64,000 nt of DNA from Paraburkholderia youngii (GTDB taxonomy: Bacteria; Pseudomonadota; Gammaproteobacteria; Burkholderiales; Burkholderiaceae): contig NZ_JAALDK010000002.1 in assembly GCF_013366925.1 (NCBI RefSeq), positions 806,001 through 870,000 on the forward strand. The letters are read 5' to 3'. The notes below the pieces were generated by a model that saw nothing but the letters and a program-made list of their open reading frames with translations, searched no databases and was not told where the DNA came from. Both the position numbers and the translations under genes were made by a program. This document shows, in pieces, positions 34,055-42,821 of this stretch; the first letter of the stretch is position 1, and every line of letters starts with the position of its first letter.

Positions 34055-34825
34055 CTACGTTCTGCCGGACTGCGCGGCGATACCGGCAAGCCCTTCGAGC
34101 GCGAGCCCATAGCCCAGTTCGGCGACCATGCGACGCTTGAACGGCTGCGTAAAGACCGCGCGCGTGTATCGCAACGTTTCGACCGGCTTCGCCGCGATTT
34201 CGCGCGCGATTTGCCAGGCGCGTTCGAGCAACGTGTCGGACGCGACGACTTCGCCGACTACACCAAGCTCCCACGCACGTTGCGCACTGATGCGCTCGCC
34301 GGTGAGCAGAAAGTGGCGGGCGCGGTTGTGGCCGATCAGCATCGGCCAGACGATCTGCACGCCGTCCGCGGGCACGACGCCGTGAATGAAGTGCGCCTGA
34401 TCCGAGATTTCTGCGTGGCTGGAGGCGAGCACGATGTCGGACAGCGCCAGCAGCTCGGCATGAATATGCGCAGGCCCGTTGATCGCGCCGATAACCGGAA
34501 CCGGAATGTCCAGCAGTTGCATCAGCAAGTCTTGCCCCTCGCGTTGCAAGCGCGGCCAGACTTGCGAAAGCGGCTCCGCCGGCAACTCGGCGTAATTCAT
34601 CGCGTCGCAGAACGAATCGCCGGTTCCGGTCAGGATGACCACGCGATTGTCGAGGTCGCGTGCGATCTGATAGAACGCCTCGCCTAGCTGGCTGTGAATG
34701 CTGCGTTCGAGTGCGCCCCACTTCAGCGGGCCGCCATCCGTATGCAGGCGCACCTGCAAAACACCGTCGCGTCGCTCGAATTCGATATTCGAAAAGTGCC
34801 CCTTATAGTCCTCAAGGCAACTCAT
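34055..34825 (-). CDS. 6-oxocamphor hydrolase-like crotonase (beta-diketone hydrolase)
   Basis: This 256-residue crotonase lacks the hydratase glutamates and instead matches 6-oxocamphor hydrolase of Rhodococcus (257 residues), as far as I can recall that sequence. The residues known to matter there, His122, His145, Asp154 and Glu244, all occur here at the same numbers (HIHAELL, QAHFIHG, PADGVQ, LALEG). The enzyme's His45 is matched by His44. The recalled enzyme cleaves a bicyclic beta-diketone by a retro-Claisen reaction with water. The ATG at 34825 has GGAGG and overlaps the stop of the GMC oxidoreductase gene. Confidence 0.85.
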   Translation of the reverse strand: MSCLEDYKGHFSNIEFERRDGVLQVRLHTDGGPLKWGALERSIHSQLGEAFYQIARDLDNRVVILTGTGDSFCDAMNYAELPAEPLSQVWPRLQREGQDLLMQLLDIPVPVIGAINGPAHIHAELLALSDIVLASSHAEISDQAHFIHGVVPADGVQIVWPMLIGHNRARHFLLTGERISAQRAWELGVVGEVVASDTLLERAWQIAREIAAKPVETLRYTRAVFTQPFKRRMVAELGYGLALEGLAGIAAQSGRT

Positions 34826-36423
34826 CGCGCGTCCTCCAGGATCAGCCCGGCGGCGCGCCATGCCATCGACATCATCGGGCCGTTCGTGTTGCCGGAGATC
34901 ATCGTGGGTGTGACGGACAGATCCATCACCCGCAGGCCTTCGACACCGCGCACGCGCAGCCGCGAATCGAGCACGGCAAGCGGGTCCGAGCCCATCCTGC
35001 AAGTGCCGCATGCGTGAAAACCGGATTGGCCGTCGCGCCGGTAGAGGTCAAGAATTTCGTCATCGGTCTGGACAGCGAGGCCGGGCCGTGTCTCCCCCAC
35101 CAGCAGACTCCTGAGCGGCTCGGCGGCCAGCACGTTGCGCATGAGCCGGAACGCATTGACGGCCATCTGCTGGTCGTACGGATCGGCAAGGTAGTTCGCG
35201 ACGACTTCAGGCGGCACGCGCGGGTCCGACGACTGGAGCCTGACGTGCCCCTCGCTGCGTGGACGCAGTGGATAGCTGAAGAGCTGCATGCCCGGGAACG
35301 ACTCGAACGCGTAACCCGCCGCGCCGAAATCCATCGAGTACGGCGCCATCATCAATTGAACGTCGGGACGCTTCGCATCGGGCGCGGTCTTGACGAAACC
35401 ACCCACCTGATACGAGCCGAGCGACATCACGCCACGGCGGAACAGAAAATACTGCATCGCGTTACGCCATAGCCGCATGCCGCTGAACTGCCGGTTCTGC
35501 GAATCGCGCCAATGCTGCAGACGCGCCTGCACCATATACAGATAGTGCTCGCGCATGTTCCGTCCGACACCCGGATTCGCCGCCACGACAGGAATGCCGA
35601 GCGACTGCAAATGGACTGGATCGCCAATGCCCGAAAGCTGCAAAAGCCGCGGCGACTCGAGCGCGCCCGCCGACAGCACGACCTCGCGGCGCGCCCGGTA
35701 AGCGATCTGCTGCCCCGCGCTTTCGCACTGGACGCCGACGGCGCGCGTGCCGTCGAACACGATTCGCGCGGCTTGCGTGCCGGTAACGACGGTCAGATTC
35801 TTGCGCGTCCTCGCAGGTTTCAGAAAGGCTTCGGCCGAGCTTTGCCGGCGACCGTTGCGTATCGTATAGATCAGATAGGCCACGCCCTCATGATCGAGCC
35901 TGTTGATATCTTCAACGCGCCTCACGCCGAGCGACCGGCACGCTTCGAGCACGGCGTCGCCGATACGATTGCGCTGCGCGTACTGCGACACTTTCAGCGG
36001 TCCACCCTCGCCTCGTAGCTCATCGGCGCCGAGCGCGTGATCCTCAATGCGCCGGAAGCACGGCGCCAGATTCTGCCAGCTCCATCCCTCGACGCCCAGC
36101 TCGGCCCATCCGTCGTAGTCTTCTGGATGACCCCGCATATACACCATGCCGTTGATGCTGCTGGAACCACCGAGCATCTTGCCGCGCAGCCAGATTTCGT
36201 TGCGATGCCCGTTCCCGTCATCGGGCTGCACCGGAATGAACCAGGCATGAGCTGGATCGCCCAGCAGCTTTCCGAAGCCTTTAGGCATTCGGATCAACGG
36301 ATTGCGATCTTCCGGACCTGCCTCGATCAGCAGCACTGAATGGCGCCCGCTTTCCGAAAGACGATTGGCCAGCACGCAACCTGCGGCACCGGCGCCAATC
36401 ACGATAAAGTCAAACTCGATCAT
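34822..36423 (-). CDS. GMC-family FAD alcohol oxidase/dehydrogenase
   Basis: This 533-residue protein is a GMC oxidoreductase close to choline dehydrogenase-like enzymes. The FAD-binding loop [15 protein letters not shown] starts at residue 10, the first GMC signature is [14 protein letters not shown], and the C-terminal segment has GTCRMGSD and NTNGPMM. It oxidises a primary or secondary alcohol and passes electrons to a quinone or oxygen. It lies between a P450 and the beta-diketone hydrolase, so oxidation of the P450's alcohol product to a ketone is the simplest role. Confidence 0.9.
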   Translation of the reverse strand: MIEFDFIVIGAGAAGCVLANRLSESGRHSVLLIEAGPEDRNPLIRMPKGFGKLLGDPAHAWFIPVQPDDGNGHRNEIWLRGKMLGGSSSINGMVYMRGHPEDYDGWAELGVEGWSWQNLAPCFRRIEDHALGADELRGEGGPLKVSQYAQRNRIGDAVLEACRSLGVRRVEDINRLDHEGVAYLIYTIRNGRRQSSAEAFLKPARTRKNLTVVTGTQAARIVFDGTRAVGVQCESAGQQIAYRARREVVLSAGALESPRLLQLSGIGDPVHLQSLGIPVVAANPGVGRNMREHYLYMVQARLQHWRDSQNRQFSGMRLWRNAMQYFLFRRGVMSLGSYQVGGFVKTAPDAKRPDVQLMMAPYSMDFGAAGYAFESFPGMQLFSYPLRPRSEGHVRLQSSDPRVPPEVVANYLADPYDQQMAVNAFRLMRNVLAAEPLRSLLVGETRPGLAVQTDDEILDLYRRDGQSGFHACGTCRMGSDPLAVLDSRLRVRGVEGLRVMDLSVTPTMISGNTNGPMMSMAWRAAGLILEDAR

Positions 36424-36497
36424 CTATGCGTTCTCCACCGTCCGTGCGTGCGGACCAGCGCTACCTCGTGAGCTGGGCCGCCACACGTGCCTTGTCG

Positions 36498-36528
36498 GCC
36501 AGCCTCGTCCACGACACGCGAGGCTGGC
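36498..36528 (-). terminator. Hairpin between P450 and GMC genes
   Basis: GCCAGCCTCG at 36498-36507 and CGAGGCTGGC at 36519-36528 form a perfect 10-bp stem with an 11-base loop, within the 115-base gap after the P450. With no T-run it may attenuate rather than stop transcription into the GMC gene. Confidence 0.45.
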
Positions 36529-36538
36529 GCTGTTCTGG

Positions 36539-37783
36539 TTAGCCGAAGACGACGGGAATCGAATGCGGAACGCGCATCATGATTCCATTGATCTGTGGAG
36601 CTGCCGCGGCCGGATCGAGGCGAAGATTGGGCAGGCGATCGAGAATCGCGTTGAGCGCGCGCGTCATTTCCACGCGCGCAAGGTGCTGGCCGATGCATAC
36701 GTGCGGGCCATACGCGAATGCGAAGTGCCGGTGCGCAGGCTTTCGATAGATGTCGAACCTGTCCGGATCGGGGAAGCGATTGGGGTCGCGATTGGCGCTT
36801 CCCGCCAACACGTCGAGAAATGCGCCCGCCGGAATCTCCACACCGCCGAGCGTGACGTCACGCGAGGCCATACGCGATTGCATCAACACGGGGCCATCCC
36901 AGCGCAGAGCCTCCTCGATCGCCTGCGCGACCAGCGTGCGATCCTCGCGCACCGCTTCAAGCTGCGCGGGATCGCGCAACAGCGCGAGCAGCAGCACGCT
37001 GGTTGCGCGATACGTGGTGTCACCGCCCGCATTCACCAATTGACGCAGAAACGAAATGACGACCTCGTCCGGCAGCAACTCGCCATCGACTTCCGCGATG
37101 GCCAGCGAACTGACGAGATCATCGCCCGGATTGCTGCGGCGCTCCTCGACGAGTCGAGCGAAATAAGCACCCAGCTTCGTCGACGCCTCCACACCGTGCG
37201 CCACATCGATCGAAACCAGCGTCTGCGCGATCGCCAGCTTGTGGAAGATCTTGACGTCTTCCGGCGGCAATGCCAGTTGGCGGTAGATGATATTGAACGG
37301 ATAGTGAAGCGTGAACTCGTTGACGAGATCCGCATGTCCGCGCTCCATGAACTTCGACATCAGTTCGTTCACGACCGGATCGACCAGCGTATCGCCCCAT
37401 GCTGCCACCGTGTGCGGCAAAAAGGCCTTCTGGAAGATGCGGCGGTAGCGCGGGTGCTCGGGCGCGTCCATCGTCGAGATGCTGCGTCCGAAGCTGATGC
37501 CGATATTGCGCTCGTAAGACTTGTTCGAGAAGGTGACCGGATCTCCGAGCACCTGCGCTACCTCGTCGTATCCGAATACGCAGTAATGCGCGACATCGGA
37601 CATCGTCAGATCCGCTGCCGCGCCCATCAGCACACGGTAGTCGCCCTTCTGAACCGAGCCTTTCTCGCGGAGCTCGGCAATCCGCGGATACGGGTTAGGA
37701 TCGGCGCCGAAAGCGAGCGAATCCTCGAAAAAGGGGTTGAACTTGGGATCGTCGAAGTCCTCGAGTTGCAGCGCGCCCGCCAT
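36539..37783 (-). CDS. Cytochrome P450
   Basis: This 414-residue bacterial P450 has the oxygen-activation helix NAGGDTTYRAT, the ExxR motif in EEALRW, and haem ligand Cys363 in FAYGPHVCIGQHLAR. It belongs to the broad group of class I bacterial P450s served by a ferredoxin and a reductase, which are encoded at 38775-40379. The ATG at 37783 is preceded by GGAGACAGGA; another in-frame ATG lies at 37798. It is the first gene of a leftward operon with a GMC oxidase and a beta-diketone hydrolase. The subfamily cannot be assigned by eye. Confidence 0.9.
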   Translation of the reverse strand: MAGALQLEDFDDPKFNPFFEDSLAFGADPNPYPRIAELREKGSVQKGDYRVLMGAAADLTMSDVAHYCVFGYDEVAQVLGDPVTFSNKSYERNIGISFGRSISTMDAPEHPRYRRIFQKAFLPHTVAAWGDTLVDPVVNELMSKFMERGHADLVNEFTLHYPFNIIYRQLALPPEDVKIFHKLAIAQTLVSIDVAHGVEASTKLGAYFARLVEERRSNPGDDLVSSLAIAEVDGELLPDEVVISFLRQLVNAGGDTTYRATSVLLLALLRDPAQLEAVREDRTLVAQAIEEALRWDGPVLMQSRMASRDVTLGGVEIPAGAFLDVLAGSANRDPNRFPDPDRFDIYRKPAHRHFAFAYGPHVCIGQHLARVEMTRALNAILDRLPNLRLDPAAAAPQINGIMMRVPHSIPVVFG

Positions 37784-37847
37784 GGTTCCTGTCTCCATTA
37801 ATCGTTCATTTAAAGGCACCTCTGCGTGGTAGCGACGTGCCGATAGC

Positions 37848-37893
37848 TGAACTATGTTCGATTTTGCACGAATGTGCAAGATCGTTTTATCAT
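37848..37893. promoter_or_regulatory. Divergent P450/TetR promoters with two palindromes
   Basis: TGAAC-TAT-GTTCG at 37848-37860 matches the shared operator and covers the leftward -10 (CATAGT, 37856-37851), which lies 17 bases from TTGCAC (37879-37874). TTGCAC-GAAT-GTGCAA at 37864-37879 is a second, perfect palindrome covering the -35 boxes of both promoters. The rightward TTGCAC (37864-37869) is 18 bases from TATCAT (37888-37893). A repressor bound here would block both the P450 operon and the TetR gene. Confidence 0.6.
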
Positions 37894-37947
37894 TCGCTGA
37901 AAGGGATCGCGCACTGTCCGATCCGCACCCGCCATGAAAGGGAAACC

Positions 37948-38676
37948 ATGCCGTCCAGAACCACTCACGCCGCGAGCAGCCCGGCGACTGCCATCAATGA
38001 GCCGCGCGCCACGGCGCGCAGCACGACGCCAGAGCGCATTCTCGATACGGCCGAGCGGCTGTTCGCGATGCACGGCTACTTCGGCACATCGATTCGCGAC
38101 ATCATGCAGAGCTGTGGCATGGAGCTGAGCCTCGCGCGCTACCACTTCGGCAGCAAAGACGCGCTGTTTCAACAGGCGATCGGCCGTCGCGCGGCCGTGA
38201 TCAGCCGGCAGGTCATCGAATCGCTCGAGGCCGGACTCGTGCCGCTGCGAGGCAAGCTTCCCGATGTCGAGACGATCGTGACCGCACTTTCCGCACCGGC
38301 TTTCGCGCATCTGACGAGCGGCGATCCGGGGTGGCGAAACTACCTGCGCCTGCTGACCCAGATTGGCTGCCTTCTGGAGCGCCCCGACCTCACGGCGCCG
38401 TTTTATGACCAATACGCGCCGGCGGCCGCGCGCTATCGTGACGCCTTCGCCAACGCGCTTCCTCATGCCACGCGGGAGACCGTCGAACTGGTGCAGCATT
38501 TCGTCGAGTCCGTGTTTCATCTCGTGCTCAACGAGCTTTACGCGCAGGAAGCGCGATCCAGAACACGGGCACTCGCGACGGCGCATATCGAGCGCATGCG
38601 CACCTACCTGATCCGTTTCGCGGTTGGCGGCATCGAGGGGATGGTCAGCTCCACGGCGGCTCAGCGGGGTTCATGA
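37948..38676 (+). CDS. TetR-family regulator
   Basis: This protein of about 242 residues has a TetR DNA-binding domain at about 26-75: RILDTAERLFAMHGYFGTSI, then the recognition helix region with LARYHFGSKDALF. The C-terminal ligand domain is typical of regulators of P450 and fatty-acid-like catabolic genes. The ATG at 37948 lies after AAAGGGAAA; the longer frame from 37837 would include both promoter palindromes and is unlikely. It is divergent from the P450 operon and is the best candidate for the protein that binds the operators shared across the window. Confidence 0.87.
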   Translation: MPSRTTHAASSPATAINEPRATARSTTPERILDTAERLFAMHGYFGTSIRDIMQSCGMELSLARYHFGSKDALFQQAIGRRAAVISRQVIESLEAGLVPLRGKLPDVETIVTALSAPAFAHLTSGDPGWRNYLRLLTQIGCLLERPDLTAPFYDQYAPAAARYRDAFANALPHATRETVELVQHFVESVFHLVLNELYAQEARSRTRALATAHIERMRTYLIRFAVGGIEGMVSSTAAQRGS

Positions 38677-38774
38677 GCATTGACAGCAGCAACGACGGTC
38701 GTTCACAATTTAGAACACTATTCGCAGAATCTGGCCGCAGCGAACTTGTGGCCGTATGAGATGGAGTTGGCTTC

Positions 38775-40037
38775 ATGACAGCTGGAGACGCAGAGAACAC
38801 CGCACTGATCGTCGGGGCGGGTCACGCAGCGGGGGAATGCGCGACCGCGATCCGCGAACAGGGATGGACGGGGCGCATCGTGATGGTTGGGGAAGAATCC
38901 CACTTGCCGTATCAACGGCCACCGCTCTCCAAGGCATTTCTGTCGGGCGAATCGACCGCCGAGCAGCTCTACCTGAAACCGCTGTCGACGTACGACAAAG
39001 CGCGTGTCGAATTCATTCCGAATGTGCGCGCGCAATGCATCGACCGTGACGCGAAACGGGTCACGCTCTCCAACGGCAGCGAAATCGGCTATACGAAACT
39101 CGTTCTGGCTACCGGCGGGCGCGCGCGGCGCCTGGCGTTGCCCGGTATCGAAACGATCGAGAAGCTGCAGAACTTTCACTACCTTCGCACGCTCGATCAC
39201 GTCGCGCGCATTCGAAACCAGTTTCATGCCGGCTCGCGCCTCGTGATCATCGGCGGCGGATATGTCGGACTGGAGGTGGCTGCCGTAGCCGTGAAGCGCG
39301 GCTTGCACGTCACCGTGCTCGAAGCATTGCCCCGCGTCCTCGCGCGCGTCACGGCGCCCGAGCTTTCCGCGTTCTACGAGAAAGTGCACCGCGAGGCCGG
39401 CGTCGACATCCGCACCAACGCGATCGTCAGTGAGTTCGAACTCGACGCGTCGGGCGACGCGGTCGCGGCCGTGTGCTGCGCGGACGGCACGCGCGTCGCT
39501 GCGGATCTCGTCATCGTCGGCGTGGGACTGGAGCCCGCCACCGAACTTGCAGAAGCAGCCGGCCTGGCCGTCGACAACGGCATCGTGGTCGACGAATACA
39601 CCCGCACGTCCGATCCGAATATTTTCGCGGTCGGGGATTGCACCAACCACCCCAACCCTTCGCTCGGCCGGCGCCTGCGGCTCGAGTCGGTGCCCAACGC
39701 GCTGGAGCAGGCCCGCACCGCGGCTGCCTCGTTGTGTGGCAAGGAGCGCGTCTACAACAGCGTGCCGTGGTTCTGGTCCGATCAATACGATCTGAAGCTC
39801 AAGATGGTCGGCTTGTCCCACGGCTACGACGAGTTCGTTTTGCGCGGCAATCCCGATACCCGCTCGTTCTCAGCGTTTTATCTGAAAGACGGCGTCATGC
39901 TCGCAGCCGATACGGTCAGTCGCGTGCCCGAATTCGTGCTGGCCAAGCGATTCGTTGCCGAGAAGATTCCAGTCCGCGCGGCCGATCTCGCCGACGAATC
40001 GATCCCGTTGAAGAGTCTGCTTCCCCAGTCCAACTAA
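38775..40037 (+). CDS. Ferredoxin reductase, putidaredoxin-reductase-like
   Basis: This 420-residue flavoprotein resembles putidaredoxin reductase (about 422 residues). The FAD loop GAGHAAG is at 14-20, the NADH-binding loop GGGYVGLE starts at 160, and IFAVGDC binds the FAD ribityl chain. The loop YQRPPLSK is diagnostic for ferredoxin reductases of oxygenase systems. It passes electrons from NADH to a [2Fe-2S] ferredoxin, encoded 21 bases downstream, and hence to the island's P450s or Rieske enzyme. An imperfect palindrome, AACGAC-G-GTCGTT at 38691-38703, lies upstream. Confidence 0.93.
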   Translation: MTAGDAENTALIVGAGHAAGECATAIREQGWTGRIVMVGEESHLPYQRPPLSKAFLSGESTAEQLYLKPLSTYDKARVEFIPNVRAQCIDRDAKRVTLSNGSEIGYTKLVLATGGRARRLALPGIETIEKLQNFHYLRTLDHVARIRNQFHAGSRLVIIGGGYVGLEVAAVAVKRGLHVTVLEALPRVLARVTAPELSAFYEKVHREAGVDIRTNAIVSEFELDASGDAVAAVCCADGTRVAADLVIVGVGLEPATELAEAAGLAVDNGIVVDEYTRTSDPNIFAVGDCTNHPNPSLGRRLRLESVPNALEQARTAAASLCGKERVYNSVPWFWSDQYDLKLKMVGLSHGYDEFVLRGNPDTRSFSAFYLKDGVMLAADTVSRVPEFVLAKRFVAEKIPVRAADLADESIPLKSLLPQSN

Positions 40038-40058
40038 TTTTTCAGAGGTTCAGAAGCC

Positions 40059-40379
40059 ATGCCGCTCATTCGATTCATTCAGCCGGACGGCAGCGAAGCC
40101 GCCGTGAGCGCCACCGTTGGCGATTCCGTGATGCAAACGGCAGTCAACAACCAGATCCCCGGCATTCTCGGCGACTGTGGCGGCAGCTGCAGCTGCGCAA
40201 CCTGCCATGCGTACGTCGACGAGGCCTGGAGCAGCCACATGCCAGCGGCCGAATCCTATGAAGTCGACATGCTCACCTGTGCGATGGACGTGCGCGAAAA
40301 CAGCCGTCTGACATGCCAGATCTTCGTGACGCCGGAGCTGGACGGATTGGTCGTCCATCTGCCCGGCGTGGCTGCGTAA
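40059..40379 (+). CDS. [2Fe-2S] ferredoxin, putidaredoxin-like
   Basis: This 106-residue ferredoxin has the adrenodoxin/putidaredoxin cysteine pattern: Cys40, Cys46, Cys49 and Cys86 (CGGSCSCATC then SRLTCQ). An extra cysteine sits at 44. It carries one [2Fe-2S] cluster and delivers electrons to class I P450s. The length equals that of putidaredoxin. It lies between the reductase and an SDR gene, with a GAGG-like ribosome site. Two intact P450s are in the window, so it may serve both. Confidence 0.95.
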   Translation: MPLIRFIQPDGSEAAVSATVGDSVMQTAVNNQIPGILGDCGGSCSCATCHAYVDEAWSSHMPAAESYEVDMLTCAMDVRENSRLTCQIFVTPELDGLVVHLPGVAA

Positions 40380-40390
40380 GCGTGACGGAC

Positions 40391-41161
40391 ATGAAGGTTC
40401 CGCGCACGACGCTGATCACCGGCGCCGCATCGGGCATGGGCGCGGCGCTGGCCCGGCATTTGACCGCGCTCGGCGAACGGGTGATCGGCGTCGATCTCCG
40501 CGATGCGGAAGTTTGCGCGGACCTCACTGTCCCGGCGCAGCGCGCAGCGCTGGTCGCGCGCGTACAGCAGATCACACCGTCGATCGATGCGGTGGTCGCC
40601 TGCGCCGGCGTGTCGCCGCCGGTGCCCGGCGACACGCTGGTGTCGGTGAATTACTTCGGCGTTACTGATCTGTTGCCACGCCTGTTGCCGCTGCTGCATC
40701 GCGCAAGGGAGCCACGCGCCGTGGTGATCTCATCGCTCGCATCGCTTCATCCGGTCGATGCACGCCTCGTCGAGTTATGCCTCGACGGCAACGAAGCCGC
40801 GGCACGCGAGCAAGCTGCAAAGATCGGCGCACAAGGCTATGCGTCATCCAAGCGCGCGCTGACGCAGTGGATACGGCGCACGGCAGTGCTGCCCGGTTGG
40901 GCCGACAAGGGCGTGTTGCTCAATGGTGTCGCGCCGGGCATCGTGAAGACGCCGATGGTCGCGCCGCTGCTGGAAACCGCCGAAGGTCGCGAGGCGCTTG
41001 CCGCCGGCGTGCCCACCGTCGTACCCAATTACGCCACCGCCGAGCAGATCGTGCCGCTCCTCGCATTCCTTGCGAGTCCAGCCAATGGCTACATGGTGGG
41101 CCAAGTCCCCTTCGCCGACGGCGGTGCCGACGTGCTCTTGCGTGGAGAAGCCGCGCTGTAA
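40391..41161 (+). CDS. SDR, 3-alpha-hydroxysteroid dehydrogenase/carbonyl reductase-like
   Basis: This 256-residue SDR resembles the Comamonas 3-alpha-hydroxysteroid dehydrogenase/carbonyl reductase: TGAASGMG at 10-17, the unusual GVDLRDAEVCADL after the second strand, VSVNYFGVTDLL, and the catalytic YASSK. Such enzymes interconvert ring alcohols and ketones with NAD(P). The start may be ATG 40391 or GTG 40382. It lies just after the ferredoxin gene, so ring-alcohol oxidation probably follows P450 hydroxylation. Its gene converges with the leftward SnoaL-like gene. Confidence 0.85.
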   Translation: MKVPRTTLITGAASGMGAALARHLTALGERVIGVDLRDAEVCADLTVPAQRAALVARVQQITPSIDAVVACAGVSPPVPGDTLVSVNYFGVTDLLPRLLPLLHRAREPRAVVISSLASLHPVDARLVELCLDGNEAAAREQAAKIGAQGYASSKRALTQWIRRTAVLPGWADKGVLLNGVAPGIVKTPMVAPLLETAEGREALAAGVPTVVPNYATAEQIVPLLAFLASPANGYMVGQVPFADGGADVLLRGEAAL

Positions 41162-41189
41162 CGCGCAAGAGCCGCGGACGCTGCCGTGC

Positions 41190-41768
41190 TTACGGCGCCT
41201 TCGTCAAAGCGTCGATGGCGTGCTGTTCGCTCGCGCTCCAGAAGGTTGCCCACGTAGGAAAACTCTGCGGAAGGCGCGGCTGATACCGGTCGCCTTCATA
41301 CTTGCCGGGCCAGTTCTGGAAGCGCGGCGCACCGGGGCGCTCGAGCCAATCCGTCGAATACCAGTGCTGTTCGTCGCGACGCTCGAAGTACCATTGCCCA
41401 TCGCGCCGCACGTAGTGGTCGAAGTAGCAGATGGCCATCACCACCCACGCACCGTTGTCCTCATGCTCCGCGCGACAATAGACGCTTCCCGTTGCATGGT
41501 CGGCGTCGATGAAATCGACTGTGTGGCCGCAGATCTGGTGAATGCTGCGGTAAAAGCCGCGCAAAATATGCTCGGACCCATAGAAGGTCTTCAGCGCCGC
41601 GCGCCCCACGCCCCATCGGCCACAGTTGACGTCTTCGGCGAACAGCTGCACCAGACTGTCCAGATCGCGCGAATCGACCGCAAGCGCGTATCGCACCGGC
41701 AACTGTTGTATAGCAAGCTGCGCCTCGATGCGCTCGATACGCGCAGGAAGACTGGAATCCGTCGTCAT
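41190..41768 (-). CDS. SnoaL-like (NTF2 fold) protein
   Basis: This 192-residue protein belongs to the SnoaL/nuclear transport factor 2-like fold, judged from IERIEAQLAIQQLPVRYALAV at the start and the cone-forming FAEDV and VDFID strands. Members in catabolic clusters act as ketosteroid-isomerase-like isomerases, dehydratases or small-subunit partners; the reaction is not predictable. Its ATG overlaps the stop of the SDR gene at 41765 (ATGA), so the two are coupled. It is the last gene of the long leftward operon that starts at the Rieske oxygenase. Confidence 0.75.
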   Translation of the reverse strand: MTTDSSLPARIERIEAQLAIQQLPVRYALAVDSRDLDSLVQLFAEDVNCGRWGVGRAALKTFYGSEHILRGFYRSIHQICGHTVDFIDADHATGSVYCRAEHEDNGAWVVMAICYFDHYVRRDGQWYFERRDEQHWYSTDWLERPGAPRFQNWPGKYEGDRYQPRLPQSFPTWATFWSASEQHAIDALTKAP

Positions 41769-42598
41769 GCCGCCCCCTTCGCAACGTTGGTCGTCGCCGC
41801 CGAGCGCGCACGGATTTCGTCCGCATAGTAAGGCTGGTGCGAAAGAAGCCCGCCATCGACGTTAAACACCTGGCCGGTGACGAACGCTGCTTCATCCGAA
41901 GCGAGATATATCACCGCGTGCGCAATGTCTTCGGGCTGCCCGAGCCGCGGCGTCAGATGGTGGCTCAACATCATCTCCCCGAGCACGCCCGCGTAGTATG
42001 CCTGGGTCACCGGCGTGACGATCAGGCCGGGAGCAATCGCGTTGCAGCGTATTCCCTCCTTACCGTGCTGCGCGGCGATGTAGCGCGTCAGGTTCTCGAT
42101 ACCGGCCTTGCAGACACCATATGCGCTATACCCCAGAGCACCCGCTTGAGCGGAACCCGACGAGGTATTGATGATCGAACCGCCACCACGTGCCCGCATC
42201 AGCGGCAGCGCACGCCGGGAAGCCAGCATGGTGCCGCGAAGATTGATGCGCATCGTGTCGTCCCAGACAGCCACGTCGACTGTCTCGACTGCCGCATCGA
42301 CGGTACTGGAAAGCGACGTGGCCGCGGCGTTGTTGTGCAGAATATCGAGGCCGCCCCAGGTCTTGAGCGTCAACTCGAACATCGCATCGATCGAACCTTC
42401 GTCGCCAATATCGACACGCGTCGCAACCGCCCGGCCGCCGGACTCCTCGATGCGACGAACCTGCTCCTGTGCGCCTTCGAGATTGAGGTCCGCCACGACG
42501 AGCAGCGCGCCCTCATCCGCGAGTCTCGCAGCACAGGCCGCGCCGATGCCCGACGCGGCCCCGGTCACAATAGCTATCTTGTCCTTGACACGCTGCAT
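41765..42598 (-). CDS. Short-chain dehydrogenase/reductase
   Basis: This 277-residue SDR has TGAASGIG at 12-19, NNAA at the NNAG position, a Ser-rich NTSSGSAQ and the catalytic YGVCK. The end GGLLSHQPYYADEIR extends past the usual DGG. I chose ATG 42598 because GAGGAGG then lies six bases upstream; the earlier ATG at 42604 would be too close. It follows the acyl-CoA dehydrogenase pair and a decayed SDR copy in the same direction, and overlaps the SnoaL-like gene. Confidence 0.87.
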   Translation of the reverse strand: MQRVKDKIAIVTGAASGIGAACAARLADEGALLVVADLNLEGAQEQVRRIEESGGRAVATRVDIGDEGSIDAMFELTLKTWGGLDILHNNAAATSLSSTVDAAVETVDVAVWDDTMRINLRGTMLASRRALPLMRARGGGSIINTSSGSAQAGALGYSAYGVCKAGIENLTRYIAAQHGKEGIRCNAIAPGLIVTPVTQAYYAGVLGEMMLSHHLTPRLGQPEDIAHAVIYLASDEAAFVTGQVFNVDGGLLSHQPYYADEIRARSAATTNVAKGAA

Positions 42599-42623
42599 CC
42601 TCATCCTCCTCGGTAAGCGATCG

Positions 42624-42808
42624 TTATTGAGTGGTCAGTGAAAGCTTGCCGGGATTGAGGACCGGGCCCGCTGTGTGCTGACCACCATCACCGTAGATCA
42701 CGGCGCCATTGACAAAATTGCATGCCTCGGAGGCCAGGAAAAGCCGTCCACGCGACCGAACGCACCCGTCACTATGGCGACTTGTCCATCGAACGATAAT
42801 TGCGGCAT
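42624..42808 (-). pseudogene. SDR gene with an internal deletion
   Basis: Read leftward from ATG at 42808, the first 16 residues are a normal SDR N-terminus, MPQLSFDGQVAIVTGA. The frame then runs into nonsense. In another frame the sequence continues as the C-terminus of an SDR, FLASEACNFVNGAVI then GDGGQHTAGP, and ends at a proper stop at 42624. About 200 codons of the middle are missing and the two ends are out of frame, so the gene is dead. It lies 13 bases after an acyl-CoA dehydrogenase stop, within the long operon. Confidence 0.82.
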
Positions 42809-42821
42809 AACGGCGACTCGA

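Noticed and set aside
32850..34721. A 623-residue serine hydrolase with a long N-terminal domain
   Set aside because: The extra N-terminus is the crotonase gene read in another frame; a well-placed ribosome site precedes the ATG at 34016.
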